Assembly (NCBI GenBank): GCA_039800005.1
Contig: JBDLRN010000066.1
Coordinates: 1 to 64,000, forward strand
Length of the DNA: 64,000 nucleotides
Source: Casp-actino8 sp039800005
GTDB taxonomy: Bacteria > Actinomycetota > Acidimicrobiia > Acidimicrobiales > Ilumatobacteraceae
Reading direction: 5' to 3'
Below, in pieces: positions 8,809 to 17,182 of the stretch. How positions within the stretch are numbered: the stretch's first letter is position 1; the number at the start of each line of letters is the position of its first letter. Below the pieces are notes generated by a model. The model was not told the DNA's origin, did not search any database, and saw only the letters and a list, made by a program, of their open reading frames with translations. Position numbers and translations under genes: made by a program.

Positions 8809-9621
8809 TCAACGACCGGTGAAGTCGGCCGGACGCTTCTCCATGAACGACGCCACACCTTCCTGGAAGTCCTTGGTGCGGAACAACGGCAGCAACTGCA
8901 GGAACACGTGATGGATGTTCTGCTCGAAGGTCTCGGTCTCGGCGGCCCGCATCATTCGCTTGATGGCTCGCACGGCGAGCGGAGCGTTGGCGGCGATCTC
9001 GCCGGCCATCGCCTGAACGGTCGCGTTCAGGTCCTCGGGTTCGGCCACCGAGTTCACGAGTCCGAGTTCGAGGGCCTGATCGGCGCTGAGGGTGCGACCG
9101 GTGAAGCAGATCTCGGCCGCCTTGGCGTATCCGACGATGCGCGGCAACAACCACGTGCCGCCGCTCTCGGGCAGGATCCCTCGCTTGGCGAAACCCGGGT
9201 TCAATTTGGCGGTTCGGGAGGCGATGCGAATGTCGCAGCCGAAGGCCAGGTCGAGTCCGTACCCGGCGGCTCCGCCGTTCAGGGCGGCGATGGTGGGAGT
9301 GTCGAGGTTGTGGAGCACCACGGGCGGAGCGGTGCGCAGGTCGAATTCGGCTCCCATCTCCGATCCGGAGTCGAGAACCCCCAACGCCTTCTTCTGGCCC
9401 ATCTGGGCGGCCAGATCGAGCCCGGCACAGAAGGCCCGGCCGGCCCCGGTGAGCACGATGCAACGCACGGCCCGATCCCGGTCGGCGACGAGCAGGGTTT
9501 CCGAGAGCTGGTCCAACATCGGACCCGAGATGGTGTTCATCCGGTCCGGAGCGTTCAAGGTGATGGTCGCCACGTGGTCGACGACCTCGTAGAGGACTTC
9601 CGAGGAGGGCGTTGGGGTCAT
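8809..9621 (-). CDS. Enoyl-CoA hydratase/isomerase family protein
   Basis: 270 residues, normal for a monofunctional crotonase. Oxyanion-hole segments are AGRAFCAGLDL (near 67-77) and LNGGAAGYGLDLAFGCDIRIAS (near 113-134), followed by FAKRGILPESGGTWLLPRIVG carrying the usual catalytic Glu. It hydrates or isomerises acyl-CoA intermediates; which pathway is unclear. The ATG at 9621 is preceded at 6 nt by TACCGT, so the mRNA is probably leaderless. It heads the hydratase-nitroreductase-J-domain operon. Confidence 0.88.
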   Translation of the reverse strand: MTPTPSSEVLYEVVDHVATITLNAPDRMNTISGPMLDQLSETLLVADRDRAVRCIVLTGAGRAFCAGLDLAAQMGQKKALGVLDSGSEMGAEFDLRTAPPVVLHNLDTPTIAALNGGAAGYGLDLAFGCDIRIASRTAKLNPGFAKRGILPESGGTWLLPRIVGYAKAAEICFTGRTLSADQALELGLVNSVAEPEDLNATVQAMAGEIAANAPLAVRAIKRMMRAAETETFEQNIHHVFLQLLPLFRTKDFQEGVASFMEKRPADFTGR

Positions 9622-9627
9622 GGACGA

Positions 9628-9633
9628 ACGGTA
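9628..9633 (-). promoter_or_regulatory. -10 box, leaderless (TACCGT, 6 nt before ATG 9621)
   Basis: TACCGT on the reverse strand ends 6 nt before the ATG of the enoyl-CoA hydratase gene; there is no Shine-Dalgarno. Confidence 0.55.
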
Positions 9634-9664
9634 ACACCGCGGGACATTTCTCATGACCGGCGGG

Positions 9665-9670
9665 TAACCT
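9665..9670 (+). promoter_or_regulatory. Possible -10 box for the ABC importer binding protein (TAACCT)
   Basis: TAACCT lies about 56 nt upstream of the ATG at 9727. The leader that follows holds a small GGGGC-TCCG-GCCCC hairpin and a strong Shine-Dalgarno (AGGGGGAG), unlike the leaderless genes nearby; this fits a highly translated lipoprotein. No clear -35 box is visible. Confidence 0.35.
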
Positions 9671-9726
9671 TCGCCTTTCCAAACCAACGGGGCTCCGGCC
9701 CCATATCTCCAACAGGGGGAGAACAT

Positions 9727-11112
9727 ATGCAGAAGACCCGAGCTCGTCGGGTTGGTGCGCTGGTTCTCGGTCTCGCACTCGTAGGCGCAGCCTGCGGTGG
9801 CGACGACGGAGAGTCCACCGACACCACTCCGGCCACCGAAGCTCCGGCCACCGAGGCACCGTCGACGGAGGCTCCGGCCACCGAGGCGCCGGCTGCCGGT
9901 GGTGAACTCGAGGGCATGAAGGGAACGACACCCAAGAGCGCTGACGTCAGCGCGTGGGTTCCCGCTGTGTCGGACTACTGGGTGTCGCTCGGCAACGAGC
10001 CGCTCACCGACTTCAACTATGCCGCCGAGTCCTACGACGCCGCCATCGTGATCGCCCTCGCGGTCGCCAAGGCCGGCACCGATGGTGCCGCCCACGCGAA
10101 CGAGATCGTCGGCATCACCAAGGAAGGCGAGAAGTGCACCACGTTCGCTGATTGCTTGGCGATCATCGAAGCCGGTGGCGACCCCGACTACGACGGTGTG
10201 TCGGGTCCGCACGAGTTCAACGGCAATGGTGAGCCGCTCGAGGGCAGCTACGCCATGCTCGAATTCGGCGCTGACAACCGCATCACCACGGAGTCGGAAG
10301 GAAACCTGATTCAGGCCTCTGCGCCGGAGTCGGCCATCGTCGAACTTCAGACGACCACCGCGACCCGCGAGGGTGACGGCGTGCTGAAGATCGGCACGCT
10401 CCTGCCGGAGACCGGCAGCCTGGCGTTCCTCGGACCACCGGAGTTCGCCGGTGTCGAGTACGCCATCCAGGAGATCAACGCCGCTGGTGGCGTGTTGGGC
10501 GCTCCGGTCGAACTGTCGCAGGGTGATTCCGGCGACACCACGACCGACATCGCCAGCACCACCGCTGACCGTCTCATCGGCGAGGGTGTCGACGCCATCA
10601 TCGGCGCCGCCTCCTCGGGTGTGACCCTGACCGTGATCGACAAGATCACCGCTGCTGGTATCACCATGTTCAGCCCGGCCAACACGAGCCCGGCCCTGTC
10701 GGACTACGACGACAACGCTCTGTACTTCCGCAACGCTCCGGCGGACGGACTGCAGGGTGCCGTGGTCGCCAACCAGATCGTGGAAGACGGCAACGCTTCG
10801 GTGTACATCATGAACCTCGATGACGCCTACGGCAACGGCATCGCCGCTGTCGTGAAGGACGTGCTCGAGGCTGCTGGTGTCACCGTTCTCGGAGTCAAGG
10901 CGTACGACCCGGCTGCTGCGTCGTTCGACGCCGAAGTCGCCGAAATCGTCGCCGCCGATCCGGATGCTGTCGTTCTCGTCTCGTTCGACGAGGGCAGCCG
11001 CATCCTGCGCACGGCCGTCGAGAACGGCATCGGTCCGAAGGCCAAGAACTGGTACGGCACCGACGGCAACATGGGTAACGCCCTCGGCGAGAACTTCGAC
11101 GCCGGTAACTGA
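9727..11112 (+). CDS. ABC importer substrate-binding lipoprotein, LivK-like, apparently circularly permuted
   Basis: 461 residues. The N-terminal signal ends in a lipobox-like VGAAC (Cys23), followed by an ATEAP-repeat linker (about 35-57). Residues 60-205 (LEGMKGTTP, FNYAAESYDAAIVIALA, GEKCTTFADC, DYDGVSGPHEFNGNGEP) look like the C-terminal part of a LivK/LivJ-type protein. Residues 217-461 (GVLKIGTLLPETGSLAFLG onward) look like its N-terminal part and stop at GNALGENFDAGN, exactly where the segment at residue 60 would normally continue. The order is therefore swapped while the content seems complete. A strong terminator follows. It probably feeds the livHMGF genes, which lie on the opposite strand. 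Confidence 0.88.
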   Translation: MQKTRARRVGALVLGLALVGAACGGDDGESTDTTPATEAPATEAPSTEAPATEAPAAGGELEGMKGTTPKSADVSAWVPAVSDYWVSLGNEPLTDFNYAAESYDAAIVIALAVAKAGTDGAAHANEIVGITKEGEKCTTFADCLAIIEAGGDPDYDGVSGPHEFNGNGEPLEGSYAMLEFGADNRITTESEGNLIQASAPESAIVELQTTTATREGDGVLKIGTLLPETGSLAFLGPPEFAGVEYAIQEINAAGGVLGAPVELSQGDSGDTTTDIASTTADRLIGEGVDAIIGAASSGVTLTVIDKITAAGITMFSPANTSPALSDYDDNALYFRNAPADGLQGAVVANQIVEDGNASVYIMNLDDAYGNGIAAVVKDVLEAAGVTVLGVKAYDPAAASFDAEVAEIVAADPDAVVLVSFDEGSRILRTAVENGIGPKAKNWYGTDGNMGNALGENFDAGN

Positions 11113-11136
11113 TCCGACGTCGTCACGCTGTGACGA

Positions 11137-11167
11137 GAGGCCCCCGGGGAAACCCGGGGGCCTCTTT
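11137..11167 (+). terminator. Rho-independent terminator
   Basis: A perfect 12-bp G+C-rich stem (11137-11148 with 11153-11164) closes a GAAA loop and is followed by TTT. It sits 24 bp after the binding-protein stop. The hairpin can also form on the other strand, but that transcript has no U-tract. Confidence 0.9.
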
Positions 11168-11190
11168 CATGTCCCGATTCGTACGGTGTG

Positions 11191-11247
11191 CGGTGTTCTG
11201 GTGAGGATTCTTCACCGCATAGGTGAAGATCGCGCGCCAGATTCGCG
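11191..11247 (+). repeat. 57-bp intergenic element, copy 1
   Basis: This 57-bp stretch matches 63410-63466 (reverse strand) at 47 of 57 positions without gaps. It contains GGTGA-N7-TCACC and a perfect TCTTCACC/GGTGAAGA hairpin (loop GCATA), and lies between the convergent 3' ends of the binding-protein and livF genes. Function unknown. Confidence 0.75.
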
Positions 11248-11249
11248 GC

Positions 11250-11981
11250 TCAGCCGCCGGTGGCGCGAGCCAAGGTGCCGAGGTACAACTCGATCACGTT
11301 GGGGTCGGCGAGCAATTCACGGCCCGTGCCGGTGTAGGCGTTGCGACCCTGATCGAGAACGTACCCGCGGTTGACGACCTGCAGACAGCGGCGGGCGTTC
11401 TGCTCGACCATGAGGATCGCCACACCCGTGGCGTTGATGGTGCGACAACGCACGAAGACCTCGTCCTGCAGAGCCGGCGACAACCCGGCCGAAGGCTCGT
11501 CGAGCAGGAGGATCTTGGGTTCGAGCATGAGGGCGCGACCCATCGCCACCATTTGGCGCTCGCCACCCGACAGTGCTCCGGCCCGTTGGGCTGCCCTCTC
11601 CCCCAACTTCGGGAACAGACCGCACACGTACTCGAAACGGCTCTTGAAAAGCTTGGGCGACAAGAATGCGCCCATCTCCAAGTTCTCCTTGACGGTCAGA
11701 CTCGGGAACACGTTCTTGGTCTGCGGGACGTACCCGAGACCCAGCGGCACCAACTCGTGGGCCTTGCGGCCGGTGATGTCGCGGCCGAGCAGTTCGACCG
11801 TGCCACTGCGAACCTTGCACTGCCCGATCACGGCCTTCAGGAAGGTCGACTTGCCGGCGCCGTTCGGTCCGATGATGCCGATGAACTCGCCGGCCCCCAC
11901 GACGAGGTCGCACCCGTTCAAGATGTTGACTTCCGGGATGTATCCGGCGACCAAATTGCTGGCGCGCAACACGTCACTCAT
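11250..11981 (-). CDS. livF: Branched-chain amino acid ABC transporter ATP-binding protein LivF
   Basis: 243 residues. Walker A GPNGAGKST near 37-45, the ABC signature LSGGERQ, Walker B ILLLDEPSAGLSP and the H-loop region MVEQNAR are all intact and typical of LivF. It powers uptake of branched-chain amino acids or related ligands through LivH/LivM at the membrane. The ATG at 11981 overlaps the livG stop (ATGA). It is the last gene of the livHMGF operon. Confidence 0.95.
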   Translation of the reverse strand: MSDVLRASNLVAGYIPEVNILNGCDLVVGAGEFIGIIGPNGAGKSTFLKAVIGQCKVRSGTVELLGRDITGRKAHELVPLGLGYVPQTKNVFPSLTVKENLEMGAFLSPKLFKSRFEYVCGLFPKLGERAAQRAGALSGGERQMVAMGRALMLEPKILLLDEPSAGLSPALQDEVFVRCRTINATGVAILMVEQNARRCLQVVNRGYVLDQGRNAYTGTGRELLADPNVIELYLGTLARATGG

Positions 11982-12853
11982 GACTCGTCCTCCAGCAACG
12001 AGCGACCCTGATGGGCGCCCAGGTAGGCGTCGATGACGGCGGGGTTCGACGAGATGTCGTCGGGGGTTCCCTCGGCGATCACCCGACCTTCGGCCATCAC
12101 CACGACCCAGTCGGAGATGTCGTGCACCATGTCCATGTCGTGCTCGACGAAGAGGACGGTCATGCCCTCGTCGCGCAGCCCGCGGATGTGCTCGTTGAGG
12201 CTCTGCTTGAGAGCCGGGTTCACTCCGGCCATCGGTTCGTCGAGCATCACGAGACGCGGATTCGTCATGAGTGCGCGTGCCATCTCCAGCAACTTGCGCT
12301 GCCCGCCTGAGAGGGCGCCGGCGTATTCGTCTCGCATGTGATCGAGTTTGAAACGGGCGAGCAAAGCCTCGGCCCGTTCTGTGATCTCGGCCTCCTGCTT
12401 CCTCCAGCGCGAGGCGAACAATCCGTTCCACCACTTCTCACCGATCTGACCGGTTGCGCCGAGTCGCATGTTCTCGATGACGCTCAGCTTGGTGAGGCTC
12501 TTGGTGAGCTGGAAGGTGCGCACCATGCCGAGAGCCGCCATGCGATGCGGAGCGACCTTGCCCATGGGGCGACCGTCGAACGACCAGGTTCCCTGATCGA
12601 CCGAATCGAACCCGGTGAGCAGATTGAACAATGTGGTCTTACCGGCCCCGTTGGGGCCGATCAGCGCGGTGATGGAGCCCCGTTGAACCTCGACGTGTTC
12701 GACGTCGACCGCCGTGATACCGCCGAACGAACGGCGCACCGAGTCGGCCACGAGGATCGGATCGGGTTTGGCGACACCCGGTTCGGTACGACAGGTCGCC
12801 AGGGCCGTGCGAGCGGCGACGGCCGTGGGTGACAGGGTCGTTTCAGCGTCCAT
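11978..12853 (-). CDS. livG: Branched-chain amino acid ABC transporter ATP-binding protein LivG
   Basis: 291 residues, longer than the usual about 255 because of a 30-residue N-terminal extension before the ABC domain (DPILVADSVRRSFGGITAVD). Walker A GPNGAGKTT, signature LSGGQRK, Walker B LVMLDEPMAGVNP and VEHDMDMV are intact. The second ATPase of the pair with LivF. The start overlaps the end of livM by 11 bp. Confidence 0.95.
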   Translation of the reverse strand: MDAETTLSPTAVAARTALATCRTEPGVAKPDPILVADSVRRSFGGITAVDVEHVEVQRGSITALIGPNGAGKTTLFNLLTGFDSVDQGTWSFDGRPMGKVAPHRMAALGMVRTFQLTKSLTKLSVIENMRLGATGQIGEKWWNGLFASRWRKQEAEITERAEALLARFKLDHMRDEYAGALSGGQRKLLEMARALMTNPRLVMLDEPMAGVNPALKQSLNEHIRGLRDEGMTVLFVEHDMDMVHDISDWVVVMAEGRVIAEGTPDDISSNPAVIDAYLGAHQGRSLLEDES

Positions 12854-13859
12854 CGAAGGCCATCTCCTGTCGATTACCGAACAGACCTTGCGGTCGATAC
12901 ACCATGAGGAGGATCAATGCCAGACCGACCAGCATGAGATTGACCTGACCCACCTGTGTCGACTGCATGATCGTGAAGTTGCCCAACTTGATGGGCTCGT
13001 CGGCCACCTGACGAAGGAAGTTGTCGAGGAAGGTGAAGATCAGCCAGAAGAGCATGGGTCCGACGATGGACCCCGACACCTTGGCGACTCCGCCCAACAC
13101 CAACGCGGTGAGGACGTAGAAGGTGACGTCACGGCTGTAGTTGTCGGGCTGGACGCTTCCGCGATCGAGGGCGAAGATCATTCCCGAGATGGTGCCGATC
13201 ACGCCACCGAGGAGCAGGGACTGCAACTTGTAGGAGTACACGCTCTTGCCGAGACTGCGAACGGCATCCTCGTCTTCACGAATCGCCTTCAGGACGCGAC
13301 CCCACGGACTCTTCATCAACTTGAAGACGAAGAAGCCGATCACGGCCACCAGGATCCAGCCGACGATGATCGTCCAGAGCTCACGTCCGGTGAAGTTGAA
13401 CGGCCAGAAGCCGTAGTTCTGGGTCTGGTCGATGCCGAGATCGGCTCCGACGCTGCGGAAAGGTTGGGCGAACTGGTTGATGCCATCGCTGCCGCCGAAG
13501 TAGTGCTTGAAGCGCACCGATCGGACCAACAGACGAATGATCTCGGCGGCGGCAATGGTCACGATGGCGAGATAGTCGGCTCGCAGACGCAGGGTCGGAA
13601 TGCCCATGAGCAGACCCAACACCAAGGAGAAGAGGATGCCGAGAGGAATACCCCACCAGAACGAGATGTCGAAGTAGTGAGCCGTCATGCCGAGGCCGTA
13701 GGCGCCACAGGCCATGAAGCCGGCCTGACCGAAGTTGAGCAACCCGGTGTAACCGAACTGCACGTTGAGGCCGATGGCAGCGATGGCGAAATACACCGCG
13801 TTGATGCCAATGAGTCCCTTCAGGGAACTTTCGATGATCAGCGACCAATCCATCGTCAA
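12843..13859 (-). CDS. livM: Branched-chain amino acid ABC transporter permease LivM
   Basis: 338 residues with about eight to nine hydrophobic segments. The family signature GYTGLLNFGQAGFMACGAYG is near residues 36-55, and the cytoplasmic coupling loop AIREDEDAVRSLG contacts the ATPases. The ATG at 13859 overlaps the livH stop (ATGA). It pairs with LivH to form the membrane channel. Confidence 0.95.
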   Translation of the reverse strand: MTMDWSLIIESSLKGLIGINAVYFAIAAIGLNVQFGYTGLLNFGQAGFMACGAYGLGMTAHYFDISFWWGIPLGILFSLVLGLLMGIPTLRLRADYLAIVTIAAAEIIRLLVRSVRFKHYFGGSDGINQFAQPFRSVGADLGIDQTQNYGFWPFNFTGRELWTIIVGWILVAVIGFFVFKLMKSPWGRVLKAIREDEDAVRSLGKSVYSYKLQSLLLGGVIGTISGMIFALDRGSVQPDNYSRDVTFYVLTALVLGGVAKVSGSIVGPMLFWLIFTFLDNFLRQVADEPIKLGNFTIMQSTQVGQVNLMLVGLALILLMVYRPQGLFGNRQEMAFDGR

Positions 13860-15214
13860 CCCACTCTCTGCGCTTTGCCGAGAATCCCTTGCGGACGGAA
13901 CAACAGCACCAGGATCAGGATCGCGAGTGCGGGTGTGGTCTTGAGTTCGGTGGGCACCACCAGGCTCGCCACTTCGACGAGCAACCCGACCACGAATCCG
14001 CCGATCAAGGCGCCGAAGGCCGACCCCAGACCGCCGAGAGTGATGGCGGCGAACATCAAGAACAGCAGTCGACCTCCCATGTCGAAACTGACCTGTTCGT
14101 CGAGGCCGCGGAACACGCCGCCGAGCGCCGCCAGGGCGCCACCCACGATCCAGACCAGTCGGATCACGCGTTCGGAGTCGATTCCGGTGGCCGAAGCCAG
14201 ATCGGGATTGTCGGACACCGCACGGGTCGCCTTGCCCAGGCGGGAGTAGCGAAGCATGAGGGCCACGCCCACGAGGATGAGGATCGAGATGATCGATACG
14301 GTGAGGTCACGCGGGGTGATGGTGATCGGACCGAGTTCGATCGCTTGTTGCAGGCTGTACTCCCGGAACGGTCGAGTTCGGCCGCCGAAGCGAGACAGGA
14401 AGAAATTCCGGAGCAGGATCGAGAGCCCTACTGTCAGGACCATCTGAGTCACCATGCCGATGCCGCGTCGGCGCAGCCGCCCGAAGATTCCGGAGTTCAG
14501 GGCCCAACCGAAGGCACCTCCGAACACCGCCGCCAGGAACGTCGCCCAGATCACGTGGAATCGACCGTCGGGATACACACCCGGAAGGAAGTCGAGAAAG
14601 CCCAGGAAGGTGAGGCCGGTGATGTTGAACACGAAGGCGATCAAGCCGCCGAAGGTGACCATTTCACCGTGTGCGAAGTTGGTGAGGCCGGTGGTTCCGA
14701 AGATCAATGACAGACCCACGGCACACATGGCCAACACCAGTCCGAGCCGGGCTCCGTCGGCCAGACGCTGGGCGATCTTTTCGAATTGTGACTGGGAGGT
14801 GCTCAGTGATTCGCCGGTGAAGAAGTTGAGGGTCTTGGTGGCCGTGATGAAGGAGTCCTTGGTCACGGTCTGCGTGGGAACTGATTGGGAGCTCAAGGTT
14901 TGACCGTCCGGCAAGGAGTCCTCGACCAATTCGACGGTGTAGTCGGCCCGTCCGGGCAACGGGATGACCACCACACCGGTCTCGTCGGTCACTCCCCGAC
15001 CCACTTCGTTGCCGTCGGCATCGGTCACGACGATCTCGACTCCGGCCACGGGCTGGTTGTCGGTCTTACCCGCCTCGTCTCGGAACTGCTCCTTGACCTG
15101 CACCCGCAAGGCGATGTCCTCGGCCGCGGCCCCAGACGCGGAGAATCCGAACACTGTGGCCGTCACGGCGAGCAGGAGGAGGATGCGGGAGAACCAACGA
15201 AAGAGCACGGTCAT
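13856..15214 (-). CDS. livH: LivH permease with an extra extracytoplasmic N-terminal domain
   Basis: 452 residues against about 290-310 for ordinary LivH. Residues 1-31 form a signal-like hydrophobic segment ending ASGAAA. Residues about 32-145 are a soluble, beta-rich domain resembling carboxypeptidase-regulatory or Cna-B-like folds (PVAGVEIVVTDADGNEVGRGVTDETG). The LivH permease starts near residue 154 (GLVLAMCAVGLSLIFGTTGLTNFAHGEM). The extra domain would face outside and could meet the binding lipoprotein. The ATG at 15214 is the best start because it keeps the signal sequence; the promoter is not obvious. First gene of the operon. Confidence 0.9.
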   Translation of the reverse strand: MTVLFRWFSRILLLLAVTATVFGFSASGAAAEDIALRVQVKEQFRDEAGKTDNQPVAGVEIVVTDADGNEVGRGVTDETGVVVIPLPGRADYTVELVEDSLPDGQTLSSQSVPTQTVTKDSFITATKTLNFFTGESLSTSQSQFEKIAQRLADGARLGLVLAMCAVGLSLIFGTTGLTNFAHGEMVTFGGLIAFVFNITGLTFLGFLDFLPGVYPDGRFHVIWATFLAAVFGGAFGWALNSGIFGRLRRRGIGMVTQMVLTVGLSILLRNFFLSRFGGRTRPFREYSLQQAIELGPITITPRDLTVSIISILILVGVALMLRYSRLGKATRAVSDNPDLASATGIDSERVIRLVWIVGGALAALGGVFRGLDEQVSFDMGGRLLFLMFAAITLGGLGSAFGALIGGFVVGLLVEVASLVVPTELKTTPALAILILVLLFRPQGILGKAQRVG

Positions 15215-15320
15215 GGGCAGCACGCTCTCGACGGGCTCGTGAATGTGCGTTCGACCAACAAGCTCATGTCTCTCCCCGACATCCGCGGTCCACGGACCTG
15301 AGGATGGTAGTCCAACAGGG

Positions 15321-16250
15321 GTGAACGACGAAAGACCTGATGGCGGACGATCTCCGGGGTCGTTCGGTGCGATCGGCCTGGTGGTGGTCAGTGCGGCCCT
15401 GTTCGGAACGACCGGAACCGCTTTGGCACAGGTGCCGGGGACGGTCGACCCGTTGTCCTCGGGCACTCTGCGACTGTTGCTCGGTGGAGGCGTTCTCGCT
15501 CTCGTGGCCCGAAGACATCGTTCGACGCTCCTCGGATCGTGGTCGACCCTTCTGGCTGGCGCTGTCGGCGTTGCGGTGTATCAACTGGGGTTCTTCTGGG
15601 CCGTCACCGACACCGGTGTCGCGGCGGGAACCCTCGTCACCATCGGAATCAGTCCGATCGCCAGTCGCGTGATCGGAGCCGCGGTGGGTCGACCGTCTCC
15701 TCCGCGAACGTGGTACGTGGCCGCAGCAATTCTGATCCTGGGCCTGACGGTGATGATTCTTGGCGGGTACGACGACGTCGAGATCTCCACTGCAGGAGTG
15801 CTGGTCGCCGCGATCGCGGGTGTGTCGTTCGCCTTCTACACCGAATGCGGATCTCGTGCGTTGATCAACGGCGCGTCGCCGGATGCGACGATGGCCGCGC
15901 TGTTCTTCGGGGCCGGACTTCTCACAGCGCCCCTTCTGCTGTGGCGAGGGGTCGACATCCTCACCACGGGGCGAGGGGTTGTCGTTCTCGGTCACCTCGC
16001 ACTCGTCACTCTCACCCTGGCGTACATGGCCTTCGGTCGCGGCCTGCGTCGACTCGCACCGACGATCGTCACGACCTTGACGATCGTCGAGCCGGTCGTG
16101 GCCACCGCATTGTCGTTCGTCGTGTTGAACGAGGAATTCTCCGCGGTTGGATGGCTCGGTGCGGCGACCGTCCTCGTCGGTCTGCCGATCGTGGGCCTGT
16201 CGGCACGCTCGGAGCCGCCGACCGTGGTGGAGAGTACGGTTCGGACATGA
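15321..16250 (+). CDS. EamA (DMT superfamily) transporter
   Basis: 309 residues with ten hydrophobic segments arranged as two EamA repeats (about 15-140 and 150-290). GSFGAIGLVVVSAALFGTTGTALAQ opens the first repeat. Substrates in this family range over amino acids, metabolites and drugs, so the role is open. The GTG at 15321, after ACAGGG, is preferred over an upstream GTG that would add an unlikely 26-residue leader. The stop overlaps the next start (ATGA). Confidence 0.85.
   Translation: MNDERPDGGRSPGSFGAIGLVVVSAALFGTTGTALAQVPGTVDPLSSGTLRLLLGGGVLALVARRHRSTLLGSWSTLLAGAVGVAVYQLGFFWAVTDTGVAAGTLVTIGISPIASRVIGAAVGRPSPPRTWYVAAAILILGLTVMILGGYDDVEISTAGVLVAAIAGVSFAFYTECGSRALINGASPDATMAALFFGAGLLTAPLLLWRGVDILTTGRGVVVLGHLALVTLTLAYMAFGRGLRRLAPTIVTTLTIVEPVVATALSFVVLNEEFSAVGWLGAATVLVGLPIVGLSARSEPPTVVESTVRT
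16235..16240 (+). promoter_or_regulatory. -10 box, leaderless (TACGGT, 6 nt before ATG 16247), inside eamA
   Basis: TACGGT ends 6 nt before the nitronate monooxygenase ATG although it lies within the last codons of the EamA gene. The second gene may thus have its own promoter in addition to read-through. Confidence 0.4.
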
Positions 16251-17182
16251 GCGCTCCGATCGACACCCGTTTCACCCGCATGCTCGGAATCTCCTATCCC
16301 ATCGTCCAGGCACCCATGGGTTGGATCGCCCGCTCGGCGTTGGCGTCGGCGGTCAGCAATGCCGGTGGACTCGGCATCATCGAGACCTCGTCGGGAGAAC
16401 TCGACGTGATTCGCACCGAGATCGCGCGGATGCGGGACCTCACCGATCGTCCTTTCGGAGTGAACATCGCCCAGTTGTTCGTGCGCGATCCGGGCATCGT
16501 CGATTTCGTCGTCGAACAGGGAGTCCGCTTCGTGACGACGTCGGCCGGCGATCCCGGTCAGTACACCGCGACGCTGAAGAGCGCCGGTCTGACGGTCTTT
16601 CATGTCGTTCCCACGCTCGCGGCGGCGATGAAAGCGGTCGAGGCCGGAGTCGACGGTCTGGTCGTCGAAGGCGGTGAGGGTGGCGGGTTCAAGAATCCGC
16701 GCGATGTCGCCACCATGGTGCTCGTTCCTCTGGTTGCGTCGCGAGTCGACGTCCCGATCGTGGCCGCTGGCGGAATCTGCGACGGCGTCTCGATGGCGGC
16801 CGCCCTGGCTCTCGGCGCCGACGCTGTTCAGATGGGAACGAGGATGGTCTCGGCGGCCGAATCGCCGGTTCACGAGAACTGGAAACGCTCCATCGTCGAC
16901 GGAGCCGAAACCGACACCGTGTTCCTCAACCGGTTCTCCCGGCCAGGTTTACGTGCCATTCGGACCGAGCGAACGTCCCGTCTCGAACGCGACGAGCACG
17001 TTCCGTTGACCGAGATGAACCGTGCCATGGACCTGTACTTCGGCGGCGACATGGAAGCGGCCATCGCCCTCACCGGTCAGGTCATGGGTCGAATCGATGC
17101 GATCAAGACGGTCCGAGAGATCGTCGACGAGACGGTCGAGACCTACCGGGCGACGGTGGCCCGGTTGTCGACCACCGTCTGA
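16247..17182 (+). CDS. Nitronate monooxygenase family (2-nitropropane dioxygenase-like) FMN enzyme
   Basis: 311 residues forming an FMN TIM barrel: QAPMGWIARSALASAVSNAGGLG near 18-40, GVNIAQLF, VEGGEGGGFK, and IVAAGGICDGVSMAAALALGADAVQMGTRM (phosphate-binding loop). The family includes nitronate monooxygenases and related enzymes; without a clear catalytic-His check the activity is only family-level. Start coupled to the EamA stop. The 3' end overlaps the convergent ctaA gene by 40 bp. Confidence 0.87.
   Translation: MSAPIDTRFTRMLGISYPIVQAPMGWIARSALASAVSNAGGLGIIETSSGELDVIRTEIARMRDLTDRPFGVNIAQLFVRDPGIVDFVVEQGVRFVTTSAGDPGQYTATLKSAGLTVFHVVPTLAAAMKAVEAGVDGLVVEGGEGGGFKNPRDVATMVLVPLVASRVDVPIVAAGGICDGVSMAAALALGADAVQMGTRMVSAAESPVHENWKRSIVDGAETDTVFLNRFSRPGLRAIRTERTSRLERDEHVPLTEMNRAMDLYFGGDMEAAIALTGQVMGRIDAIKTVREIVDETVETYRATVARLSTTV

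Noticed and set aside
9826..9897. ATEAP-type tandem repeats as a sequencing artefact or mobile repeat
   Set aside because: The repeat is in frame, ordinary for linkers after lipoprotein anchors in Actinobacteria, and degenerate at the DNA level.
9727..11250. Binding-protein gene as a truncated or frameshifted LivK
   Set aside because: The missing C-terminal segment is not found in any frame between the stop and the terminator. It is present instead at the N-terminus of the same protein, so permutation fits better than truncation.
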